Assembly (NCBI GenBank): GCA_017307785.1
Contig: JAFKGI010000003.1
Span: 242,298-306,297, forward strand
Reading direction: 5' to 3'
DNA: 64,000 bases
From: Vulcanimicrobiota bacterium
GTDB taxonomy: Bacteria > Vulcanimicrobiota > Xenobia > Xenobiales > JADMJV01
The number at the start of each line of letters is the position of its first letter. Positions within the stretch are counted from its first letter, which is position 1. Made by a program: the position numbers and the translations under genes. Below are positions 16,772-25,887 of this stretch, in pieces. The notes beneath the pieces are model-generated. The model was not told the DNA's origin, did no database searches, and saw only the letters and a program-made list of their open reading frames with translations.

Positions 16772-18538
16772 TTACCTCCGTTGAAATTCCGGGCAGCTGA
16801 GCAACACCCCGGCCACTTTTTGAGACTCACTGAACTTTTGCGGTATATTCGCGGCCGGATCCGGCCGCATCCCTTTGCCCTTCACCTTTTCGCCGCTCAT
16901 GCCCGAAGACATTTCCTCACCGGGCGGCAAACTGGTGCGCACAGATTCAAAAAACTTATTGTTGTTCAGGGTTGCTTTCACCGGCTTCAGAGCCTGGTCG
17001 ATAGGTCGACCGGGCATGACCGCAGCGGCCACCTTCTCCAGCTTCCCCTGCGGCAAAGGTACGGTCACCCCTCGCACCTTACCGCTGGCCAGCGCGAAGG
17101 CGAAATTGACCCGGTAGACCAGAGTGCCCGAACTGATCCACTGCTCGGTCTTGTCGGGATAGCCGGTCGGAGGCACGCAACCATACATGGTCTCCCCCAT
17201 TCGCTCGACCCAGATCGGCAACTGGGTCTCGGGAGCCTGCAACTGACCGCCCAGAATGCGCACGCTGCTGACGGTATATTCCAGGGGATTCTTCACTTTG
17301 GCGCGGGTGGACTGAGGCGACCAGAAGGCGGGAGACTGGTAGATGGCCCGGATCATAGCCTGAGAGCTGCCGTTGCTGGTCTGATAGACGCGGGCCAACC
17401 CGTTGACGGTTGCCTCATCCGGCTCATCCGAGATAAAGCGCACCGCGAATTTGCGCGCGATGCGCCTGGCGGTGTGAGGGTCGGCCGCCAGCATGTCCAG
17501 CAATCGATCTCCTTCCGTCATCCCCTGACCGGCCGGGAAATTTGTGCCCAAAATCGTCTTGGCTCCCGCGTCATGTAAGAAAGGCAAAAAGACGAACCCA
17601 TTCTGGCCGGCCTGCACCTGGTCGGGAAAGCGCTCCATCAGACGCTCCATCCGCTGCCCGCCGCGGCGCTCCCCGTACATCGTCCAGCCGGTAAGAACCC
17701 GCGCCACTTCGGTCACATCTTTTTGCGAATAGCCACCGTCCACTCCCAGCGTGTGCAACTCCATCAGTTCGCGGGCGTAGTTCTCGTTCAGACCCATCGC
17801 CTGCTTCTTACCGGCCGCCAGCCGAGGAGCGAAATTGTTGAGATGAGGCGCGTCGGCAGCCGCCATCGATTGAGCGTTATTGAGATACAGCAACATGGCC
17901 GGATGCCGGGCGGTGGCTCCCAGCATCGTCCTGAAATGCCCGAACACGTTGGGCCGGATCGCGTCACGCTCGTAGCTCAAAATATAAGGACGGGCCGGGC
18001 CCGAGGTGCGCGAAACGTTGAAATGATTGAACCAGAAGTCGGTCATCACTTCCTGCAGCTGATTTCTGGAATAGATGGCTCGGGTCACCTTCTGCGCGAT
18101 CAGTTGGCGCTGCAGGTCCCGTTCGGTCAGCAGCTGGTTTTGACGAACGAAGTCTTGCAGGGCGCGGCGGTCTTTGGCGGCCTCCCCTTCTCCCGCGTTC
18201 GGATTCTTGACCCCGACTCCGGCAGCGGTGGCCATCTTCTTCAGCTGGGGGGCGGCCAGGTAGGTCTTGTCCATCGTCTTCAGGTCCATGGAAAGGGCCG
18301 GGTAGGCCTGCAGCGCTTGCTGGCAGGTGGAATCTTGGTCCTGGAGATTCAGCTGCGCCTCCAGCCACTGGTCGAGACCCTGATGGACGACCGCTTCCAC
18401 CTGACCCGGAGTGGGGCCGTAGCTGAAACGGGACAGCATGTGAGCGGCAGCCTGATAGCTGTTCAAATTGGCCGCTTCGTAAGGAGCCTTGGCGAAACTG
18501 GGGGCCGTCAGCAAGAAAAGGAGTGCGTAACGTTTCAT
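16772..18538 (-). CDS. DUF1800 exported protein
   Basis: 588 residues with a Sec signal peptide (MKRYALLFLLTAPSFA). DUF1800 landmarks are present: AAHMLSRFSYGPTPGQVEAV at the start, MTDFWFNHFNV, LMELHTLGVDGGYSQKDV and RVLTGWTMYG. It precedes the DUF1501 partner in one transcript. The function is not established for the family. Confidence 0.95.
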   Translation of the reverse strand: MKRYALLFLLTAPSFAKAPYEAANLNSYQAAAHMLSRFSYGPTPGQVEAVVHQGLDQWLEAQLNLQDQDSTCQQALQAYPALSMDLKTMDKTYLAAPQLKKMATAAGVGVKNPNAGEGEAAKDRRALQDFVRQNQLLTERDLQRQLIAQKVTRAIYSRNQLQEVMTDFWFNHFNVSRTSGPARPYILSYERDAIRPNVFGHFRTMLGATARHPAMLLYLNNAQSMAAADAPHLNNFAPRLAAGKKQAMGLNENYARELMELHTLGVDGGYSQKDVTEVARVLTGWTMYGERRGGQRMERLMERFPDQVQAGQNGFVFLPFLHDAGAKTILGTNFPAGQGMTEGDRLLDMLAADPHTARRIARKFAVRFISDEPDEATVNGLARVYQTSNGSSQAMIRAIYQSPAFWSPQSTRAKVKNPLEYTVSSVRILGGQLQAPETQLPIWVERMGETMYGCVPPTGYPDKTEQWISSGTLVYRVNFAFALASGKVRGVTVPLPQGKLEKVAAAVMPGRPIDQALKPVKATLNNNKFFESVRTSLPPGEEMSSGMSGEKVKGKGMRPDPAANIPQKFSESQKVAGVLLSCPEFQRR

Positions 18539-18584
18539 AGGCCGTCTAACCGGCCGGTCAGGCGAAAGTTGCGCGCTTTTTTTC

Positions 18585-19892
18585 TCAGGCCACTCCGGCC
18601 GGGTTGGGGGTGGATTGCAACTCTACCATGGCGGCCACTTCCACCTTGAAACCGGCCACCAACTCCTCGGTCGAGAGAATGGTGACGTCGGGCATGGAAT
18701 GCTGCAGCCAGCGCTGCACCAGGCGACGGGTGGGCGGGTCGGTGATGAGCACCGGCGGATGATCGTGTTCATCCCGGGCTTTGCGCACGGCTCGCTCCAA
18801 CTGTTCGACCTGATCGTGGCTCCAGCTCTTGCCGCTGACCAGACTTTCGCGAATGGCTTGCTCGGCGACGGGTCCCAGCGCAAGCACGCGCAGGTTCCCT
18901 TCGCGGTCGACGACGGAAGCACAGATCTGGCGGGCCAGAGCTACCCGGCAGCGCTCGGTAACTTCCTCGACATTGTCGAGAATGTCGACATAATCGCCAC
19001 AGATCTCCATGATCGTGACCAGGTCGCGAATGGCCACGCGCTGCTCCAGCAGACTCTGGAGCACCTTGCGAATGCGCCGCAGAAGTCGTCGATCGTTGAG
19101 AAACTCTTCGACCACCACTGGATGAGAACTGCGCAACCGGTGGATCAAGTCATAGGTTTCCTGCAGGCCCAGCAACTCGGGACAGGCGCCCAAAATCAAA
19201 CCTTTGAGGTGAGCCACCATCACGGCCAGCGGTCCGAGCACGGGGCAACCGAGATTCTCGGCCTTCTCCTTGTGCTCACCCTGGATCCACTTGGCCGGCA
19301 GACGATGCACCGGGTCCTGGGTGATGCCGCCCTCCAATTGACCGAGCAGGTCCAGGTTGCCCAGCACCATCATTCGGTCCAGGTAGACCTCGCCCACCGC
19401 CACCGGAGCATCTTTGATGCGCAGCAGATACTGGTTCTCCATCTGGAGATTGTCGGAAATCCGCAACGGTGGAATGACCAGACCGACTTCGCGCGCAACC
19501 TCTTCGCGGATCTGCTCCACTTTCGGAACCAGCGGGGAGCCGTTCTGCGGATCGACCAGAGGCAACAACGCCTTGCCCAGTTCCAGCATCAGCGGTTCGC
19601 GATACACATAAGGGTCGGTTCCCGGTTCACTGCGGCCGTCGAACTGGACGACCACCTCGCCTTCGACCGCCCACCCATCGTTGACCAAGCGCATAAGAGC
19701 CTGTTGCAGTTCAGCCCGTACACTCAGCTGGGATCCGACGTAGAGGTAGGAAACCTCTTCGTTGCGGGACAGCTTGATGTAGACCTGCTTGCCCTGTTCG
19801 TTCCGGCGCCAGGGGGCGAACGGCTCAAACACTTCCCCCACGCGTAAAACGTGAAGTTCTTGCAGCTCTTCTTCGGCTCGGTTTCTGGCCAC
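18585..19892 (-). CDS. Stand-alone FlhA/SctV-type export-gate cytoplasmic domain
   Basis: 435 residues with no membrane segments. Residues ~99-435 match the cytoplasmic half of FlhA/SctV: PLMLELGKALLPLVD, the conserved VIPPLRISDNLQMENQYLLR, LGCPVLGPLAVMVAHL, then LLGLQETYDLIHRL. The first ~95 residues are an additional unknown domain in place of the eight-helix membrane part. Intact family members are about 650-700 residues, so this is not simply a fragment. The GTG start overlaps the upstream lipoprotein stop as TAGTG, indicating coupled translation. In the family this domain docks chaperone-substrate complexes of type III export. Confidence 0.85.
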   Translation of the reverse strand: MARNRAEEELQELHVLRVGEVFEPFAPWRRNEQGKQVYIKLSRNEEVSYLYVGSQLSVRAELQQALMRLVNDGWAVEGEVVVQFDGRSEPGTDPYVYREPLMLELGKALLPLVDPQNGSPLVPKVEQIREEVAREVGLVIPPLRISDNLQMENQYLLRIKDAPVAVGEVYLDRMMVLGNLDLLGQLEGGITQDPVHRLPAKWIQGEHKEKAENLGCPVLGPLAVMVAHLKGLILGACPELLGLQETYDLIHRLRSSHPVVVEEFLNDRRLLRRIRKVLQSLLEQRVAIRDLVTIMEICGDYVDILDNVEEVTERCRVALARQICASVVDREGNLRVLALGPVAEQAIRESLVSGKSWSHDQVEQLERAVRKARDEHDHPPVLITDPPTRRLVQRWLQHSMPDVTILSTEELVAGFKVEVAAMVELQSTPNPAGVA

Positions 19893-20392
19893 TAGGGAGT
19901 TCCCTTCGGAGTGGGTGCGGCGCCGGCGGCCGGCCAGGGGTCGCCAGCCAGCAGCAGATAGACGGGCTTGCCGTCTTGTTGAAAGAGACTACCGCCCAGC
20001 TTGCCTTCCACCGACTTGACCAGCTCGGCGTCGGTGATCGGCTTCAGCTGGCCCGAGACCTTCATCTGCGAGGGGGTGCGCGCGTCGACTTCAGTCGGGT
20101 CGACCCCGGGGATAAAGGCGAGGATGACCTTGTTCCCGGTGGTGGGCTCCATGAACGGAACGTAGGCACCTTTGCCCGACTCCAGCTTGGAGCCGATCAG
20201 GACGGATAAATCTTTACTCATTCCGCCGAAGGGAGCCATAGAGAAGTCCTTGACGGACTTGTCTTTGATGCTCGAGAAATCCTCAGTGACCGGCGAGGCG
20301 CTTGCCACCGGTGTGCCCGAAGCCGCGGGCGGGGCGGGCTGCGAACATCCGCACAGCAACGTCAATAAGCAGAGTGCCAAAGTCTTCTTCAT
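19892..20392 (-). CDS. Lipoprotein of unknown function
   Basis: 166 residues with a lipoprotein leader, MKKTLALCLLTLLCGC, and Ala/Pro/Ser-rich residues after the lipidated Cys. The mature part has SVKDFSMAPFGGMSKDLSVLI and GNKVILAFIPGVDPTE. No family is recognised. It is the first gene of a two-gene unit with the FlhA/SctV-like domain (one-base overlap), so an envelope role linked to that protein is inferred. The ATG at 20392 is chosen for the leader; 20551 would bury it. Confidence 0.8.
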   Translation of the reverse strand: MKKTLALCLLTLLCGCSQPAPPAASGTPVASASPVTEDFSSIKDKSVKDFSMAPFGGMSKDLSVLIGSKLESGKGAYVPFMEPTTGNKVILAFIPGVDPTEVDARTPSQMKVSGQLKPITDAELVKSVEGKLGGSLFQQDGKPVYLLLAGDPWPAAGAAPTPKGTP

Positions 20393-20474
20393 AGCTGCCG
20401 GGTTTCCGTCGTACCCCACAGACTCCTGCCAACCCCCTCCAGGATCCGCTCCCAGACTGGGCGAAGCGCGCGGA

Positions 20475-21776
20475 ATGTCTGACTTTCTCAGCCTCGAGGA
20501 AAGCGCCGAGCAACTTGGCGTCAGCGATGGGCAGTTGCGTTCCTGGATCAAACGCGGACTGGCCAGTGCCGCGCGTCGCGGCGGGGACTACACTCTGCGA
20601 ACCAGTGAAGTAGAACGCCTGCGCAAAGACCCGCCGACCACGACGGGCGATTCCCAGGAAGAAGCCGGTGCTCCCCAGCGGCCACGCGTGCTCCCCCCGC
20701 GCAGCGACAAAAACCCCGATAGCTTTGCCGGTGAACGCGATCGACGCCGACGTATGGGTCGACGGGCCAGTGACTTCACCCTGGAGATCCTGCACCAGGA
20801 AATTCGCTCGGCCATCAGCGCCGCCCTGGAACCAATTCTCCCCAGGCTTCCGGGGGCGGAACTCCCCCCGCCGGTCACGGTCGTGGAAGTCAATAACGAC
20901 TATGAAATCGAGGCCCTGGAAGGGCGCATCCTCGAACTGGAAGCGCAAAATCGTCATCAGGAACTGGCGCGCGAAGAGTTCCGCCAGCGCTTGGAAGACT
21001 CCGAACGGCAGCGTCACGAACTGGACGCGTCCCAGCGCCAACAAATCGTGGAGCTTGAAAAACGCCTGGAAGAAGCCGTGCAGTCCAATCGCAACGGCAG
21101 CGACCAGGCGGTCGAGCGTCTGACCAAAGAGGTGACTTTAGAACGCCAACTGCGTCAGGAAGCGCTGGACAACGCCGAGCGCCTGCGCTCGGAAATCGAA
21201 GAACTCCAGTCCTCCGGCCTGGCCGTCGACGCCGAACGAGCCCGCTGGGGACTGGAAACCCGCACCCTGCAGGCCGAAATCGACCGCCTGACCATCATGC
21301 AGGGCTCCTCGGATCAGCAAAAGCGTGAACTAGAGCAGTCGCAACAGAAATTGGGCGACAGCGACCGGGACCTGCGTGAAAAAGACGAGGAATTGCGGCG
21401 CCTGCGTGAGCAGATCACCAGCCTGACCTACAAACTCCAGATGGCCGGCACGGGCGCCACCGGGACCAGCCCGGAGGAATCACGCCGCCTGGTGGAGCGT
21501 CTGGCCGAGGCCCAGGCGGAAATGGCCGAGAAAAACGAACTGGTCAACCAGACCTACGCGGAAATCGGGGAATTGCGCTCCAAGCTCGATGCCGTGCAGC
21601 GCAGCCACTACGAATTGCAGCAACGCCATGAACGGCTGAAGGACGAATGGGGGCAGTTAGCCGCGCAAGTGGCCGCCAAGCAGATGAGCGAGCATCAACA
21701 ACAACAGGCCCCTCCTCCACCCGGTCCGGGTGAGCGCCCCAAAGGCTGGGGCAGCCTCTTCGGCCGTCGCGACTGA
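20475..21776 (+). CDS. HTH (MerR-like/excisionase-like) protein with long coiled coil
   Basis: 433 residues. The first 52 form a winged helix-turn-helix of the DNA-binding excisionase type (SLEESAEQLGVSDGQLRSWIKRG). A Pro/Arg linker follows, then residues ~145-405 are almost continuous heptad coiled coil rich in Glu, Arg and Gln, ending in a Pro-rich tail with WGSLFGRRD. This resembles chromosome-organising or scaffold proteins more than a classical regulator. It is divergent from the lipoprotein gene (82 bases) and overlaps the next gene by one base (TGATG), placing it at the head of the mutL operon. Confidence 0.85.
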   Translation: MSDFLSLEESAEQLGVSDGQLRSWIKRGLASAARRGGDYTLRTSEVERLRKDPPTTTGDSQEEAGAPQRPRVLPPRSDKNPDSFAGERDRRRRMGRRASDFTLEILHQEIRSAISAALEPILPRLPGAELPPPVTVVEVNNDYEIEALEGRILELEAQNRHQELAREEFRQRLEDSERQRHELDASQRQQIVELEKRLEEAVQSNRNGSDQAVERLTKEVTLERQLRQEALDNAERLRSEIEELQSSGLAVDAERARWGLETRTLQAEIDRLTIMQGSSDQQKRELEQSQQKLGDSDRDLREKDEELRRLREQITSLTYKLQMAGTGATGTSPEESRRLVERLAEAQAEMAEKNELVNQTYAEIGELRSKLDAVQRSHYELQQRHERLKDEWGQLAAQVAAKQMSEHQQQQAPPPPGPGERPKGWGSLFGRRD

Positions 21777-22117
21777 TGCGCGCCTTCGGTTTTTTCCTGG
21801 CCGCACTGGCCGTCGCGCTGGGCGCCTTTGGCGCTCACGCCCTGAAGGCAACGCTGTCTCCCGAACATTTGGCAGTCTGGGAAACGGCCGTGCGCTACCA
21901 AATGTACGCGGCCGTCGGCATCCAACTCGGCTCAATGCAAAAGGGCTCGAAGACTCCCCTGTGGTTGCTGGCTCTGGGCTCCCTGCTCTTTTCCGGCAGC
22001 CTCTATCTGCTGTGCCTGAGCGGCCTGCGCTGGCTGGGCGCCATCACGCCGCTGGGCGGACTGGCCATGATCGCGGGCTGGCTGCTGCTCGGCCGCGAGG
22101 CGCTCCGCCATGAATGA
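21776..22117 (+). CDS. DUF423 (YgdD/YwdK) small membrane protein
   Basis: 113 residues with four hydrophobic segments. The family hallmarks are GFFLAALAVALGAFGAHAL at the N terminus and AVRYQMYAAVGI; it ends LGGLAMIAGWLLLGREALRHE. The function is unknown across the family. It overlaps both neighbours: TGATG at the start and 8 bases at the end. Confidence 0.93.
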   Translation: MRAFGFFLAALAVALGAFGAHALKATLSPEHLAVWETAVRYQMYAAVGIQLGSMQKGSKTPLWLLALGSLLFSGSLYLLCLSGLRWLGAITPLGGLAMIAGWLLLGREALRHE

Positions 22118-22901
22118 CCCGCTGACCCGCGCCATCCATCAGGTTCGCGACTGGACCTACGAGAATTACCACTGGGCTTATCTGGCGGGCACGGCCGTTT
22201 TGTGCAACAGCCTGTTCTTTCCCAATCCGGCCCACACCATCTACGCCTGGCTGACCTGCGCGCTGCTGGGCGCCGTGCTGGAACCCTGCGTCAATCCGTA
22301 TCGCCAGATTTACGGCAGCAATTTGGGTCGCCTCCGCGAGGGAGTGGCCCTGACCTTCGACGACGGTCCCTCGGAAGACACGCCGGCCCTGCTGGACCTG
22401 CTCAAGGCCGAGGGCGTTAAAGCGACCTTCTTCGTGATTGGCAGCCAGGTCGAGAAGTATCCCGACATCGTGCGCCGCATCGCCGCCGAGGGGCACGCCC
22501 TGGGCAACCATACCGCCTCCCATCCCAACCTGATGATCTGCACGCCCGGACGCACGCGCCGCGAACTCGAGCGGGTGCAGCAGCAAATTCAAGAGTTGAC
22601 GGGACAGAAGCCCACCTGGTGGCGGCCGCCCTTTGGTTTCCGCTCGCCCTGGACCCAACCCGTGGCCACCCGTCTGGGCCTGCGCTGCGCTCTCTGGACC
22701 ATCAATCCCCGTGACTTTCAGGACCCCGGTGCCTCCGTGATTGTGGAAAGAGTGATGGGCGCGCTTGACAAGGGTGTGATCGTGCTGCTGCACGACGGAC
22801 TGCAAAAACGCGGTCAGACGCTGGAAGCCACCCGGGAGTTGATCCATCGGCTCAAAGAGCAAAACATCCGCTTCCAGCTACTGGATGAATCCGATGCCTA
22901 G
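22110..22901 (+). CDS. Polysaccharide deacetylase (NodB domain)
   Basis: 263 residues. A short N-terminal part with one or two hydrophobic segments (24-55) precedes a NodB homology domain: TFDDGPSED (catalytic Asp and metal Asp), HTASHP (metal His pair), RPPFGFRSP, and the C-terminal VLLHDG. It removes N- or O-acetyl groups from a cell-envelope polysaccharide. The membrane anchor suggests action on peptidoglycan or another surface polymer. The gene overlaps DUF423 upstream and mutL downstream. Confidence 0.93.
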   Translation: MNDPLTRAIHQVRDWTYENYHWAYLAGTAVLCNSLFFPNPAHTIYAWLTCALLGAVLEPCVNPYRQIYGSNLGRLREGVALTFDDGPSEDTPALLDLLKAEGVKATFFVIGSQVEKYPDIVRRIAAEGHALGNHTASHPNLMICTPGRTRRELERVQQQIQELTGQKPTWWRPPFGFRSPWTQPVATRLGLRCALWTINPRDFQDPGASVIVERVMGALDKGVIVLLHDGLQKRGQTLEATRELIHRLKEQNIRFQLLDESDA

Positions 22902-24684
22902 GGTTCAACGTCTCGATCCTCTGGTGGCCGAGCGCATCGCCGCCGGCGAAGTAGTGGAGCGCCCCGCCTCGGCCGTCAAAGAACTGGTGGAGAACAGCCT
23001 GGATGCCGGTGCCCGGCAGATCACGGTGGAACTGGTGGGAGGCGGCATCAGCCTGCTGCGCGTCATCGACGACGGCTGCGGCATGAGTGCCGAGGACGTC
23101 AAATTGGGACTGGAGCGTTTCGCGACCTCCAAAATCACTCAGTGGGAAGACCTCGACTCCTTATCGACCCTGGGTTTCCGCGGCGAGGCCCTGCCCAGTA
23201 TCGCGGCCGTCTCCCGCCTGGAAATCGCCACCTGTGAGCGCGGCGCCGACTTCGGCACCCGGGTCAAAGTGGAAGGCGGAGTGATCGCCGAGGAAGGCCC
23301 GGCCCCTCCTCAGTCAGGCACACGCGTCACGGTAGAGGATCTGTTTTTTAACACGCCGGCTCGACTCAAGTTCTTGAAAAGCGCCGCCGCCGAAACCAGC
23401 CAGGTGGTGGACCTGCTGACCCGTATGGCTCTGACCCAGCCGGAAGTCCATTTCCAGGTGCGCTCCAATCAGCGCGAGGTTTTCCTGGTTACCTCCAAGA
23501 TGACGCTGCCTCAGCGTATGGCTCAACTCTGGAAAGTGCCGCTGGAAGACCTGGTCGAAGTCGAAGGCGAGGTGCAGGGAGTGCAGGTGCGCGGCTGGGT
23601 GGCCAAACCTCATCACGCCAGACCGACCCGCAATCACCAACTCTTCTGCCTCAATGGCCGCATCATCAAAAGCACCAGTTTGTCTCAGGCCGTGCTGGAG
23701 GGCTTCACCCCGCTGGTCAGCAAAGGTCGCTACCCGGTGGCCCTGTTGCGGTTGGATATCGACCCCAGTTTGATCGACGTCAATGTCCATCCCACCAAAG
23801 CCGAGGTGCGCTTCGCCGAAGCCCGCTCGCCTTTCCGGGCCATCTATCGCAGTATCGCCCGCAGCCTGGAAGAACACTCGGCCGACAGCGTGCAGCCTCA
23901 GCACTGGGATCTAATCGAAGAAGCCCCCTTCCTTCCGGAAGCGCAGCCGGAGCCTTTGGCCCGCGAGCCCGTGGCTCCCGCCTACTCCGCTCCGGCCCGA
24001 GCGGCTGCTTCTTCCCACCGTCCCCTCCCCCCGTATCGGCCCACGCCTCCGCCTCTGGCCAGCACTCTGGAGCTCTTCAAGCCTCTGGAAATCGCCCCGG
24101 AAGGCCCTCGTGTCAAAGTGCTCAGCCAACTCTACCGCACCTTCATCGTAGCCCAGGTGGACGGTGAAATGTGGATCGTGGATCAGCACACCGCCCACGA
24201 GCGTATCTGGTATGAAAGATTGGGACACTTGCAACCGCTGGACGGCCCCCAACAAGGCTTGCTGGTGCCGGAGATCATGGAATTTTCGCTGGCCCACGCC
24301 GCTCTTCTGGAGGGTTCGCTGGAGCAAATTCGAGAGTTCGGTTTCGAAATCGAACACTTCGGCGGCAATACCTTTCAAATGCGCAGTCTGCCGCTGGGCG
24401 TAAAACCGGGCAGAGCAGCCGGCATCGTGCGCGAGCTGGTCGAACAAATCGCCAGCGAGCAGGTGAGTCTGCGAAACCATCCACAGGAAGTGGTGCGCGA
24501 AAAACTGCGCGCCATGGTTTCCTGCAAAGCCGCCATCAAGGCAGGCGACCCCCTGTCGGTGGACGAGATGGAAAGCTTGATCCGCGAAATGCTGACCGTC
24601 GAGCACTCCAACTACTGCCCGCACGGCCGCCCCACCCGCATCAAACTCGACGACCGGGCGCTGGAGCGTCTATTTCACCGGTAG
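22885..24684 (+). CDS. mutL: DNA mismatch repair protein MutL
   Basis: 599 residues. The GHKL ATPase motifs are ELVENSLDAGA, DDGCGM, and GFRGEALPSI with TSK. A Pro-rich linker (about 360-400) precedes the C-terminal dimerisation domain. That domain carries DQHTAHERIWYE, close to the DQHA(X)2E(X)4E endonuclease motif of nicking MutL proteins, and CPHGRPT. It is therefore likely a latent endonuclease of the MutH-independent type. It overlaps the deacetylase gene by 17 bases; an alternative ATG lies at 22894. Confidence 0.96.
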   Translation: MNPMPRVQRLDPLVAERIAAGEVVERPASAVKELVENSLDAGARQITVELVGGGISLLRVIDDGCGMSAEDVKLGLERFATSKITQWEDLDSLSTLGFRGEALPSIAAVSRLEIATCERGADFGTRVKVEGGVIAEEGPAPPQSGTRVTVEDLFFNTPARLKFLKSAAAETSQVVDLLTRMALTQPEVHFQVRSNQREVFLVTSKMTLPQRMAQLWKVPLEDLVEVEGEVQGVQVRGWVAKPHHARPTRNHQLFCLNGRIIKSTSLSQAVLEGFTPLVSKGRYPVALLRLDIDPSLIDVNVHPTKAEVRFAEARSPFRAIYRSIARSLEEHSADSVQPQHWDLIEEAPFLPEAQPEPLAREPVAPAYSAPARAAASSHRPLPPYRPTPPPLASTLELFKPLEIAPEGPRVKVLSQLYRTFIVAQVDGEMWIVDQHTAHERIWYERLGHLQPLDGPQQGLLVPEIMEFSLAHAALLEGSLEQIREFGFEIEHFGGNTFQMRSLPLGVKPGRAAGIVRELVEQIASEQVSLRNHPQEVVREKLRAMVSCKAAIKAGDPLSVDEMESLIREMLTVEHSNYCPHGRPTRIKLDDRALERLFHR

Positions 24685-24689
24685 AAGAG

Positions 24690-25583
24690 TTGTGGGTGGT
24701 GGCCGGGCCGACCGCCAGCGGCAAAAGCAGCCTGGCCCTGCAACTGGCGCAACGATGCGGCGGAGAACTGCTTTGCTTCGACTCCACCACGGTTTATCGG
24801 GACCTGGACATCGGCACGGCCAAACCGCCGGCCTCGGACCGCGCTCTCACCCCCCACCACCTGCTCGACCTGGTGGAGGCGGGTCAGGATTTTACCCTGG
24901 CCGACTTCATGGGCCACGCCGAAACGGCCCTGGCGGATGTGCGGGGCCGGGGCAAACAGCCGATCCTGGTGGGAGGCACCTATCTTTATCTGAGGGCCTT
25001 CCTGCAGGGTTTTCAGCTCAGTGAAGTAGCTCCCGACCCCGATTTTCGAGCCTGGGCGGAAGAGCAGCCCGTGGCCAGCCTGATCGAAGAACTCAGAAGC
25101 CGAGATCCGGAGGCACTGCTGGTCGTCGACCTGGCCAATCCGCGCCGGGTGGTGCGCGCCCTGGAAGTGTGCCGCAGCGGCAAGCTCTTTTCGGAGCACT
25201 ACCGCGCCCAACCTCGCTCCGAGCCGGTGCGCAAAATCGGTTTGCAAGCCGGACCCGACTGGCTCAAAAGCCGCATTACCGAGCGCTCCCGCGCGATGTT
25301 CGTGGCCGGCCTGCGAGAGGAAGTCAAACGCTTGTGTGAGAAAGGTCTGCAACGTTGGCTGCTCTCGATGCGCTTCATCGGATATCCCGAGGTGATAGAG
25401 GGAATGGAGCTGGCGAAAGACGACTCCGAACTGGCTGAGCGGGTGAGTGAATCCACCTGGCGGCTGGTCAAGAAACAACGCACCTGGGGACGTTCCGAAC
25501 CAGGCGTGGAGTGGTTTGACGCTCAGCATCCGGACTTGCTCGAACTCGTTTGGGAACGGCTACAAACCCCCACACAAAAATAA
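24690..25583 (+). CDS. miaA: tRNA dimethylallyltransferase
   Basis: 297 residues. The P-loop GPTASGKSSLALQLA, the substrate motif DSTTVYRDLDIGTAKP, GGTYLYLRAF, and the C-terminal RFIGYPEV are present. It prenylates A37 of UNN-reading tRNAs. The start is a TTG at 24690 five bases after the mutL stop; a GTG at 24696 is the alternative. The order mutL-miaA-hfq is a widely conserved arrangement. Confidence 0.95.
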   Translation: MWVVAGPTASGKSSLALQLAQRCGGELLCFDSTTVYRDLDIGTAKPPASDRALTPHHLLDLVEAGQDFTLADFMGHAETALADVRGRGKQPILVGGTYLYLRAFLQGFQLSEVAPDPDFRAWAEEQPVASLIEELRSRDPEALLVVDLANPRRVVRALEVCRSGKLFSEHYRAQPRSEPVRKIGLQAGPDWLKSRITERSRAMFVAGLREEVKRLCEKGLQRWLLSMRFIGYPEVIEGMELAKDDSELAERVSESTWRLVKKQRTWGRSEPGVEWFDAQHPDLLELVWERLQTPTQK

Positions 25584-25618
25584 AACTTGGCGGGGGACCT
25601 GATGGATTGGACAGACAT

Positions 25619-25885
25619 ATGTTAAACCTGCAAGACGCATTTCTCTCACAACTAAAGAAAGAGGGCCAGGTTGTGGCCGTCTTCTTGGCCAAGGGCGTGC
25701 AGCTCAAGGGAATCATCCGCGGCTACGACAACTTCACCATCTTCCTGGAAGATCAAGACGGCCGCATGCAGATGGTCTACAAGCATTCCATCACCACCGT
25801 CAGCCCCACCCGCGACACCAGCGACGGCTTCCTGCGGGACGCGTTCAAAGATTCGATCGAAAAGAAAAGCCCACTGGCTCGATAG
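25619..25885 (+). CDS. hfq: RNA chaperone Hfq
   Basis: 88 residues. Sm1 (VAVFLAKGVQLKGIIRGYDNF) is followed by a Sm2 variant with YKHSITTVSP (usually YKHAIST). The N terminus MLNLQDAFLSQLKK is typical and carries proximal-site residues. The C-terminal tail is short, as in non-enteric Hfq. The start is placed at 25619; upstream sequence is still in frame but belongs to the end of miaA. It forms hexamers that pair small RNAs with mRNAs. Confidence 0.95.
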   Translation: MLNLQDAFLSQLKKEGQVVAVFLAKGVQLKGIIRGYDNFTIFLEDQDGRMQMVYKHSITTVSPTRDTSDGFLRDAFKDSIEKKSPLAR

Positions 25886-25887
25886 TC

